This document shows positions 22,808 through 32,171 of a stretch of 32,171 bases of DNA, in pieces. Below the pieces are notes generated by a model. The model was not told where the DNA came from, ran no database searches, and saw only the letters and a program-made list of their open reading frames with translations. The position numbers and the translations under genes were made by a program. Source of the DNA: Conidiobolus incongruus B7586 (taxonomy: Eukaryota > Entomophthoromycota > Entomophthoromycetes > Entomophthorales > Conidiobolaceae); NCBI GenBank assembly GCA_000697335.1, contig JNEM01015693.1:1-32171 (forward strand), written 5' to 3'. Numbering within the stretch: position 1 is the stretch's first letter; every line of letters begins with the position of its first letter.

Positions 22808-25298
22808 TTTTTTCAAAATACTAAACGAGTTTTGGTTCTTTGGAATCAAATTATCACTCAGTTGTAATAATTTCACCTAGTACTTGTGTATGTAATTCTC
22901 ATATTAATTATATCCAAAGCATATTTGTGGATATTTTCATTGGAATTATCCTATATTATTTCAATATAATTTTTCAATTGAACTTAATAAATTTTTTAAT
23001 TGATTACCAATAATATCTATAATATCATTATAAATATATTCTTAAATTATTTAAATTATTTCAAATTATTGTTAATTTTGTTTTTAGAAATTTTTAATAG
23101 ATATTAAAGAGGCAATAAGAATATATATTGTGATATTATTTATTTTACAAAATTCTGGAAATCCTATTCTGGTGACTTTTTCATTAAAATTGTCATGATT
23201 GAATCATATTTATTATCCTAATTAACTAATATCAAACTACTTTTGTGAGTATTATTCTAGCTAAATTACTATATGCTAGACTTCTGTTCAATTGAGTTAT
23301 TAACAGATTTTTATTTGTCTCCTTGGACCAACTTAAATGATTATGTTATGATGATTAATTATTTCAAGTCATCTATTTGATTAAAATTTACTATATTTTG
23401 CTTCAGTCAAATTTTTTTTCAAGCTATACTATTATTTAGATTATATTTAAGTAATATAATTTATTTTTATAAAAATATATCAGTCTAGATTCATGTATTT
23501 AAATCTAATACTATTAACAACCTATATATAGTAACGTCAATCCAAATCAAAATCACAACTAATGATAAAACCTAAGTTGACAATGTCAAACCATTAAAGA
23601 TTCTAAATTAACCTATTTCACTTTTCATTTTAGAATATTATTCAATCCAAAGTTTAACATTCAATTAATGATAATTTTAATTGAATTACTAGACTAGTAT
23701 ATGATATCAAGTTCACAGTATTGATAAATTGATTTGAAAATTGGTTGTGGAGAATACTGTATATAGTATTAAAATCCGATCGTAATAAACTTTTTGATTC
23801 TCTAATATTATAAGGATACTACAATTTTTTATCCTGTATCAATTGATTTTCAATACTCAATAAATACTTTATTAAAATCTTAACCTTATTTTAATTATTT
23901 AACTAGAATATTTTAAATAATACTTTTTAAAGCTTATAAAATATTAATGATCATAGATAAGATATATTAGATTGCTCATTCAAATTAAAGATCCAATATA
24001 TAGTATTAATTTGTCAAATTCTTAAACTATTTTATAATTCATATAATTAAAAAAATATTAGTTAATTTTTTGATATGTTTGGTTTATTATAATGTTTAAT
24101 ATAAAAAATAATCCTTTGAATTGAAGTTATAATAAATAATAGGATTATATAGAAAGGATACTTGATTAAGTATTAAAAATAGTTTATTCAAGTCTTTTTG
24201 AGGAATGAAATAATTATCATTAAATTACTGATAGTATTTTCCGTTTAACTCAAATTAATCAGATTATTTTAATAAAATTACATTCAAGTATTATTATTAA
24301 TCCAATATAATAAACACTATTTTTAATATTTTTTATAATATTTGAAACTCAATTAATTAGCTATAAATCTTTTAATATTGTCATCTTTTATAGGAAAATT
24401 TGTATATTACCAATTTCCAATATATATAAAAATAATGAATATGACATTTTGAGCGAGAGTAGTTATTTCTCATTTACTTCATTTAAAATTATGATAATTA
24501 TTGGAGCTTTAACATCATACACTCTATGATATTTTTTGATTCATTTCATTAATTGAGTAATAACTTAAAAATTCAAGTTATCTATTATTAGGATCATATC
24601 TAGAATAATGTAAATTTTACATTATTACTATTATTTGAGTTTATTTCACAATCCAGATTTTTAACTTAACAAATGAATTAATCACATCATATCTCTTAAT
24701 TGATACTTTCAGTTAATTTCTGAATTGAAATCATTTGATATATTGAATTTATAAGAATTATTAAGTTTTATATTATATTGTATTAATCGATTTATCAACA
24801 CTATCATCTATCAAACTAGCTTCCTTTGAATTTTTATTTGTTTTCATTGATATAATTGATCGATGTATAATCTGACTCAAGTTATTATAAGAATGATTAT
24901 ATATATGTATATAATAGATATATCATTTTACTGTCTGTAAACTATATTTTTAATAATATTCAGTTTATTAATATCAAATTGATGAAAGGTTTCCAGCTTT
25001 TGATTGATTACAATCATTTAACTTTTACCACTTTTCATTTATTATTTCCAAATATATGACTTGACCCAGTTAATCCCAGAAATTTACTATTTTGCTGCTA
25101 ACAAAGTAACTTCTTTGAATATTGTAAAACAATTTAAATTAATATGAAAACCAACTCTATTTTTAAACAAAACAATATAAAATATACTTTAATACTTCAC
25201 TATGTTGTAGTAATAATAACAGCTTGTTTAGTGTCTTATTTTTCAAATTTGAAAACTGTTTTTTGGGTCGAAAATAATAATCGCAATCAATCTAACCT

Positions 25299-25321
25299 AA
25301 AGTGTGACATATTCACACTTT
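25299..25321. repeat. Perfect 9-bp inverted repeat followed by T run
   Basis: AAAGTGTGA (25299-25307) and TCACACTTT (25313-25321) around a 5-nt loop, then further T residues. It has the form of a hairpin with a U tail. Whether it is transcribed is unknown. Confidence 0.7.
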
Positions 25322-26051
25322 TTTAAATTCTAAAAAGTGATCTTTCTGCCCAAGTTATCAAGTATATAATATATTAAATAATTGAAAACAGTTTGAAAAT
25401 ATATAATTTCAGAAAAATCCTATATAAATTATGATATTATTGAAATTTTAAACAAATATGAAATATTTAGGATAATGAAGTATTTTGAATATTTATATTG
25501 ATCTATTGTATCAGTAGCAAAAATATCAATTTAAATATTTAAACTTGAATAGTTCATCAATAAATCCTGAATAAATTAAATGAACCAATTTGCTTAAAAT
25601 CTCAGATTTCTAGTTAATTAAAGAATCATTCTAGCTTCAAATTAATCAAAAAAATTCATTTTAATAATCAATGGTTTAAAATAATATTTTAATATTATAA
25701 TATATATTTGAAATAAATCAATATCAATGAAGCATAACATTAAACAATATTATGTATAGTTTAATATTCTTGGTGAATCTTCCATTAATATCCATATTAT
25801 CGAATTTAATCTCTGATTTAGCAAAGAATTTTTTAAATATTACACAGATTAATATCATTCCTTAACAAACTGTAAAAAATTGGTCAGGTGGTCAATATTT
25901 TAGATTTAAATTTGATTTTGTTTCAAAATAATGAATATGGTTTTATATAATACTGTATAAAGAATCTGAGAAATCATATCATCAACTTGAATTAATAGGA
26001 TAACTTTATACATTTAATATAATTGATTAATTACTTTTATTGGAATAGGTT

Positions 26052-26096
26052 TTGGAATAATCACAAAGCTCTTTCCCTACAGCTGAATTATTCCAA
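26052..26096. repeat. 10-bp inverted repeat with 25-nt spacer
   Basis: TTGGAATAAT (26052-26061) and ATTATTCCAA (26087-26096) are perfect complements. The spacer is richer in G and C than its surroundings and includes CAGCTG. It could be a tiny non-autonomous element relic or chance. Confidence 0.55.
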
Positions 26097-26160
26097 TTTC
26101 AAAACTTTATAAATGTGGTATTATATTATTTTTTATATGTTATTGAGTTTCAAAAATAGG

Positions 26161-26181
26161 TATATATATATATATATATAT
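26161..26181. repeat. (TA) dinucleotide run
   Basis: About ten uninterrupted TA units. Confidence 0.9.
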
Positions 26182-26534
26182 GATATTAATTTATATTGAA
26201 TTTAATTTTTTAATTCTTTTCATTGATGTTAATTCTTAATTTTATTTTTTTTTAAATTTATTCCTAATTCGCTATTAATTTAATATAATTTTTAAAAATT
26301 ATACTTGTAATTTTTTTTTCTCAAATTATTACTATTTAGAGTAATAATGATTAATATTATGCTCCAGTTACAAAATAGATAACTATACCTAAAGTACCCC
26401 ACTTTTATTAATGATTTTCTGTAAAATAAAAAATACACCAATCAGATTCAAATTACCCATATCTAATGAATATAGTTTTAGATTAAGTAATATTGATCTT
26501 TATATTTGAATTATCATGAATAATTTTTAATGTC

Positions 26535-27170
26535 AACTATAAATATTCAGCTGAAATCCAAGTTGCTAATATTATATTGCTTGAGATATATTGTCTGAAT
26601 AATTTTGAAGATATATTTATATCATGTCTATCTATTAAATAACTATAAATATTCAGCTGAAATCCAAGTTGCTAATATTATATTGCTTGAGATATATTGT
26701 CTGAATAATTTTGAAGATATATTTATATCATGTCTATCTATTAAATAACTATAAATATTCAGCTGAAATCCAAGTTGCTAATATTATATTGCTTGAGATA
26801 TATTGTCTGAATAATTTTGAAGATATATTTATATCATGTCTATCTATTAAATAACTATAAATATTCAGCTGAAATCCAAGTTGCTAATATTATATTGCTT
26901 GAGATATATTGTCTGAATAATTTTGAAGATATATTTATATCATGTCTATCTATTAAATAACTATAAATATTCAGCTGAAATCCAAGTTGCTAATATTATA
27001 TTGCTTGAGATATATTGTCTGAATAATTTTGAAGATATATTTATATCATGTCTATCTATTAAATAACTATAAATATTCAGCTGAAATCCAAGTTGCTAAT
27101 ATTATATTGCTTGAGATATATTGTCTGAATAATTTTGAAGATATATTTATATCATGTCTATCTATTAAAT
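26535..27170. repeat. Tandem array: six copies of a 106-bp unit
   Basis: Copies begin at 26535, 26641, 26747, 26853, 26959 and 27065; the array ends at 27170 with exactly six whole units. All six look identical base for base. The unit starts AACTATAAATATTCAGC, carries the 10-bp palindrome TTCAGCTGAA, and ends CTATCTATTAAAT. Flanks on both sides are unrelated to the unit. It lacks spacers, so it is not a CRISPR, and has no open frame through it. Perfect identity implies very recent expansion or ongoing homogenisation. Confidence 0.97.
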
Positions 27171-28155
27171 AAAACAATACCAACTGTTTATACTAAACCA
27201 AAAATTAACTAAATTAATTAATTAATGACAATTGTCCATAAAATACCAGACTTGATATTTAAGTTGGAACATATATAATTTGAATTAATCCAAATTAACA
27301 TTAATTATATAACTTAATAAGTTTTGAATTATTCCTCCATCAATTTGATTTAAAATTTCAAACTTAATTTTAGTTTAATTGGATAAATTCTGAATAATTT
27401 AATTGGTTGAAAATTTATATATCTCTAATATATATATATATATATCATAATTTAAGGGATGAATAATTTAATTCTATTAATTTTGAAAAGAAATTTTTGT
27501 TAACAAACTAAAAAAAATAATATATAATAATATTATATATTTAGATTCGATTTATTATATAAAATGATTAATAATATAATTAAATTAGATTTAATAGTTT
27601 TTAATTACAAAATGAAAAATTATTATAGTTAATGTGATGTTATACACTTGATAATCTCATTTAATATTTGATATTAAACAAATTCAACCAGTTTAATTGA
27701 AAATTAACTAAATCAATGAGTAATCTGTATTTTAATAAGTATATGCTATTATTTAAAAATGGAGGATATTTCATATGATTGCTTAACATATACGTCAAAT
27801 TGTACAAATTAAATTTTCCGAGTTAATATTTTGACGAAAACTGATAGTTAATCAATGCTCATTATTCATGGGTAAATCAAATGACACAACAATTCTGATT
27901 TATCAGAAATCTTTTATTTATTATAATACTTTAAAGCATATCACTAATTAGTTAACAATTTTAGGAGTTTATTTGCTTGACATAAGAGTATATTTTTAAT
28001 AATACAACATTTTATTCATATAGCTTGATTGATTTATAGAATATAATTAATTAAATTTATTACAAGTAAATGATATACAATTCTTCAAGAATGAAGACAC
28101 ATACAACTCATTAACGTTCCCAAACCTCAGTCTCAATAATTTCATTAAATAATAT
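27171..28155. other. AT-rich intergenic tract
   Basis: No gene seen. A TA run lies at 27428-27445. The right end is the 3' flank of the receptor gene, with AATAAA on the minus strand at 28061-28056, about 95 nt past the stop. In the same frame beyond that stop, minus strand near 28130-28105, reads IIETEVWER then a stop; this may be a remnant or an alternative 3' end. Confidence 0.6.
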
Positions 28156-29127
28156 TTAAATTTTTTGAACTAGTCTTAAAAATCTACCTTGAACAACTTC
28201 GGATCTTAAAAAATCAGGCGAATCATCATCAGTTAACTTAGCAGTAGACTTATTGATTTTGTTAATGAATGTTTTGAAGGAGGTTTGAACTGAGTAGTCT
28301 AATCCAAAGCAGATGAAGGTTAGAATACCACATAATGAAATACCAATTGTGTACCAGCCATCAATCCAATCTACTTGATATCCTGCGAGTTCGGTAATTA
28401 CTAGGAGAAGTAATCCGGTTTGGGTAATAATTGGATTTAATAAATATAATAAGAATCTTCTGACATGTTTCATTAAAAGATCCTCAAAAATCACTCTATC
28501 CTGTTCTAGTTGGAAGTTTTCACTCTGTTGAAGCGCTATGTATTCTTTTACAAAGATTCTCAAACTCATTCGTATCCTGATCACCAGAGCTGTACAGCAT
28601 GCAATCGTGAGAATTAAAGTGATAAGTCTACATATTCTTACAAAATAAAAGCCAACGGGATCTTCCACCGTGACGCATAAACCAGTAGTTTGACTTTTAC
28701 CCAATTTTCCAGTTACCCAAAGGATCAAAGGTATAATCAAAGGACAGAGAATGATCACGCACCAAAGGGTAATCTCATGTGAGTGATTTATAGGACGGAG
28801 TCGAAAAAATGCTGTATAAAGGATGAAAACGACACCCAAATAGGTAGAGCAATATAAGAAATTTGAAAATGTAGTTAAAAAGGAGACGAATTGACAATAT
28901 GCTCCTTCCTCAATATCTGGAACAATAATATAATTATGAAGATGGATCATAATATTGGATATAGAGATCATAGCCACTAGTCGAAGAGATACTCTATTGA
29001 TGCAATATTTGTTTATAATTGTCAATCCTATAAGTATAATAATGATCAAGCATGAACAATATAACCCAAGAGGATGTAAAATTTTAGCAACATCGTTGTA
29101 GTTAAAAGATGTATATTGATTTTCCAT
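28156..29127 (-). CDS. Seven-helix receptor, cAR/GCR-like family
   Basis: Single-exon, 323 aa; a TAA directly precedes the ATG in frame. Hydrophobic spans: 17-39, 46-69, 82-106, 118-138, 159-184, 224-246 and 258-280, with a short N-terminus outside and a 40-residue tail inside. Cys78 just before helix 3 and Cys151 in the second outer loop are placed for the usual disulfide. The third inner loop (185-223) is charged, as expected for G-protein contact, and helix 6 carries LLNPI. The overall layout resembles slime-mould cAMP receptors and their relatives in early-diverging fungi. The ligand cannot be told from sequence. With the phosphodiesterase upstream it fits cyclic-AMP type signalling, but 24 kb apart the pairing may be chance. 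The exact C-terminus is slightly uncertain. Confidence 0.8.
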   Translation of the reverse strand: MENQYTSFNYNDVAKILHPLGLYCSCLIIIILIGLTIINKYCINRVSLRLVAMISISNIMIHLHNYIIVPDIEEGAYCQFVSFLTTFSNFLYCSTYLGVVFILYTAFFRLRPINHSHEITLWCVIILCPLIIPLILWVTGKLGKSQTTGLCVTVEDPVGFYFVRICRLITLILTIACCTALVIRIRMSLRIFVKEYIALQQSENFQLEQDRVIFEDLLMKHVRRFLLYLLNPIITQTGLLLLVITELAGYQVDWIDGWYTIGISLCGILTFICFGLDYSVQTSFKTFINKINKSTAKLTDDDSPDFLRSEVVQGRFLRLVQKI

Positions 29128-29189
29128 TTATTATAATAGAAAAAAAAATAAATAAATAATACAACATTTAATTAATAGTAAACTCCCAG

Positions 29190-29197
29190 TATTTATA
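29190..29197 (-). promoter_or_regulatory. TATA box of receptor gene
   Basis: TATAAATA on the minus strand, 63 bp before the ATG, implying a leader of roughly 30 nt. The same 8-mer precedes the phosphodiesterase and MEF2 genes. Confidence 0.45.
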
Positions 29198-31517
29198 CAT
29201 GTTAAATTTCCCAACAATATTGATAATATCTAGCATTAAACATATCTCCATCTTAATTATATTTATTTGAAATTTAAATAATTTTCTCAATTCATTATAC
29301 AAAGATTAAACTAAGTGAATTTTTATTAAATCAAGTAAACTGGAGATAATTATGCAAATTATCATCTTCTAAAAGGAGATATGTGGTAATCTGATCCAAT
29401 CAATTCTTAGTTTATATAATTGTCATAATTCAGTAAATATTCTTATTATACAAGATTAATGATACAAGATGCCGATACAATTAATACCTAATACCTAATA
29501 CCAATTAATCTTGATTCCGGTGTTATCAAAATATCCATAATATAGTTTACAACACTATTTGATCTTAATATTATAAAATATATTAGCAATGTAAGATAGG
29601 ATATAACATATTAAGACCAAATACTATCATTTATTAAAGGAAAATTTTAAGGTTAAATTTAAAAAATTTATTCAAATTTATAGAGATAATATTATGACCA
29701 ACCTTATATTTTATCAAATTTCATTGCCATTTTGAAATTTATAAACCTCTATCAGATTGAGTATGGACAAATATCATATAAATTTTATCTACTTATTCCA
29801 ATTATAACATATATTATAAGTACTTATAAATATATTATTATCCAATAAATTAAAATTTTAACTAAATATTCACATCATTTTAGAATTCTCAGTATCCATA
29901 CTTTGGACTTAATATATTAAAATAATAAAAGTGTTGTTTAAGTATAATTTAACAAATGAGATCAAAAATTAAAACGACTAATGAATGTTAAATACTATCA
30001 TTAATTAATACTTACCCCGAAAAATATACATTATTATGTTATTTTATACCAATTTTTAATACATAATAACATTTAATTATATATATATATATATATTTGA
30101 GTTCAATTATATATTCGAATGTGATATTATATAGCGTCATTGGTTTAAAGTAATTCTTTAAATGTTCAATATTAAATTCATACTATATTTAATAATTTGA
30201 AAATTGATTAACCAAGAATAAAATATTACTTATAATGTTAAACAGCTTGATACATCTATATAGAATTGATTTGTTCTGTAAAAAGTGATACTTTATTCAT
30301 AAGAATAAATAATGTGATTTAATATTGTAGATAACAAAGATGTATTTTCTGAAAGAAAAATCGATGGATAATTGAAATCAAAAAGTCTAAAAATTATATA
30401 AATAAAAGAAATAATTAGACATATTAGTTAATTTAATCTAATCCTTTATAACTATATTTAAAAACTATTCAACTTTTAATGACCTTGTTGATTTTTATTT
30501 CTTAATATTAAGTTGTAATTTCATTAAAATATAATTTATTAATATTTTTAATTATAATTCAATAAAAATAAAATTTTGAAATATATTGTTTTAAAAATAT
30601 TACAATTTTATCAATTAAATATAATTGAATGGTAATATATTAGTATTCTATTTATTTAATTATTATATATATTTACACTAATATCTTAACAAAATGTTCA
30701 GTTGATAATTTGTGTTAATTCGCAACCTGCTTTGTTTTATTGATATATTTTCATTCAATACAATTATTAAAATTAATTCGAAATAATTTTCAAATTTAAT
30801 AAAATAAGATAATAAACCAATTTATTAATATTATAACATAGTTAAGTATTAAAGTATATTTTATATTGTTTTGTTTTAAAACTGAGTTGGTTTTCATATT
30901 AAATTATTAAATTTTAATTTTTTAAGATTTATGAAAGTTTGATCAATTATATAAAACTACAAAATGTAAAGACTTTGTACTTTGAGGATTTTTTTGTGAA
31001 GACATAAATATTAAAATATGACAATATTACTTTCTCATTATTAAATAAAAAATTATATTATTATAAATGTATAATACAATTTTCTGAAATTATCATTTTG
31101 CACAATTATATATTTATATTTAGTATTGTCAAATGTTTTTAATTAAAACTTTTATCAAATTAACACAATAATCTAAATATAGTTCTTTTTACATATTTCT
31201 AACTAAAATTCAAAGAAATAGTTTGTTGTTTAAGGTCATATATCATATTATTACTATTACCTATTCCTAATACATCAAATTTATAGCTTTTTTGTTTTTC
31301 TCGTAAAAATAGACTAGAGTTAAACTTTGTAGAAGAAAATATGCTTGTTTCTATACATTGAATTTAATTTTATTCATGTGTTAGAAATCAATAGTGAGCT
31401 TAGTCTGAACTAAGTTTAGCAATAATTTAATTACTAGTTGCTCGAATTATATATAAAACAATATATTAAAGAGATTTATTTGGATTTATTATGTATTATA
31501 AATTGATAGAAAATAAT

Positions 31518-31551
<34 letters not shown>

Positions 31552-31714
31552 AATACAGCGGGTATACTTTTAGAGTTTTAAATTATAATCGAATTTTTAT
31601 AAATTACCATTAATCATTTTATATTAAATGAATACTTATTTTAATAATTCAAATAATTAAAAATTTTATTCATAAATGATTGAATTAAAAAATATATCTT
31701 ACTAAATATATATT
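29198..31714. other. AT-rich intergenic tract
   Basis: No gene seen. TA runs lie at 30079-30096 and 31520-31548. A slightly less AT-rich patch at 31200-31450 shows no coding character. Confidence 0.65.
31520..31548. repeat. (TA) dinucleotide run
   Basis: About fourteen uninterrupted TA units, the longest dinucleotide run of the window. Confidence 0.93.
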
Positions 31715-32171
31715 TTAACCTAAAATTTAATAATATTGATGAAATGATTTGAAATAATTTTTAATATTATTATATTGAATTTGAAGAAATAAGATGTTTT
31801 TTAATTTCTAATATTTTAAACATATTTTTAGCTTTAAATAATAGAATATATAAAAGATAAACTTGAAAATATATAGTCCCATATTATATATATAATTGCT
31901 ATTTTGATTAAAAAATTAATTTTTTAAAATTTATAGTTTAATTTAATTATACTTAAACTAAATAATTAAATTCAAAATTATTTTATTTTAATATTATTAA
32001 AAATAAACTATATATTCTTTAAAATTATTTCAGATCTATAAGCAGCTTTTGATAATAAAATATTATTTAAATCAGCTATCTATTACTAAGTATATTATAT
32101 TAAATTTAGAAAAAAAATTATCTAAAATTTATTTAGAATTTAGAACATTAGTTATATTTATTATTTTTTTA
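31715..32171 (+). repeat. Dispersed AT-rich repeat, copy 2 (runs off the window)
   Basis: Partner of 16790-17230 in the same orientation, 15 kb away. It is matched up to near the window end, so its right boundary is not seen. Extreme A/T content suggests mutational decay of a once more complex sequence. Confidence 0.7.

Larger units (their letters stand above)
22218..26534. other. AT-rich intergenic tract
   Basis: No gene supported. It contains a microsatellite (22771-22806), two inverted repeats (25299-25321 and 26052-26096) and a TA run (26161-26181). A 60-codon frame at 25144-25326 is not convincing. The first 350 bases are the T-rich 3' flank of MEF2. Confidence 0.65.

Noticed and set aside
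25144-25326. 60-codon open frame with one hydrophobic stretch
   Set aside because: AT-rich composition like the flanks and no motif; it ends inside an inverted repeat. Chance is likelier.
26535-27170. CRISPR array
   Set aside because: Units abut directly with no unique spacers, and the genome is eukaryotic.
28100-28200. Extra 3' exon of the receptor reading IIETEVWER
   Set aside because: In the same frame, but no good donor/acceptor pair of compatible phase joins it; left as a note only.

Overview
The window reads as nuclear DNA of a fungus with a very AT-rich, gene-sparse genome. Four intact protein genes can be assembled: a class I cyclic-nucleotide phosphodiesterase, a TRIC-type cation channel, a small MICOS subunit (Mic12-like) and a mitochondrial EF-G2 (MEF2). 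A single-exon seven-helix receptor is a fifth. Five introns, four of them firm, are 47-54 nt, the firm ones with GT..AG ends and one with a perfect TACTAAC branch site. Coding exons are clearly richer in G+C than the surrounding DNA. Short introns, Mic12, MEF2 and a cAR-like receptor point to a fungus that respires. An early-diverging lineage (Entomophthoromycotina / Zoopagomycota type) is my guess from style only.

Layout. 1-2875: AT-rich, no gene. 2876-4545 (minus): phosphodiesterase, with TATA and CCAAT boxes at 5021-5100. 4546-12319: long intergenic tract holding an (AAT)23 microsatellite, a pair of 12-bp palindromes, and a G+C-richer, hairpin-dense island (9290-9710) between two diverged direct repeats. 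12320-13335 (minus): TRIC channel with two introns, one of which is invisible to plain ORF reading because it is in frame and stop-free. 13518-16320 (minus): decayed BRO1-domain (Bro1/ALIX/Rim20-type) gene. 16330-19123: extremely AT-rich tract with a dispersed repeat related to the last 450 bases of the window. 19124-19543 (minus) and 19900-22217 (plus): Mic12-like gene and MEF2, divergent from a 356-bp shared promoter; both products act in mitochondria. 22218-28155: intergenic, with a (TTA)12 run, inverted repeats and six apparently perfect tandem copies of a 106-bp unit (26535-27170). 28156-29127 (minus): seven-helix receptor. The rest is AT-rich intergenic DNA.

Functional links. The receptor and the phosphodiesterase both belong to cyclic-AMP/G-protein type signalling, though nothing shows they share a pathway. 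Mic12 and MEF2 are a plausible co-regulated pair. I did not find a multi-gene novel system; the most unusual items are the perfect 106-bp array, the hairpin island, the BRO1 pseudogene and the hidden in-frame TRIC intron.
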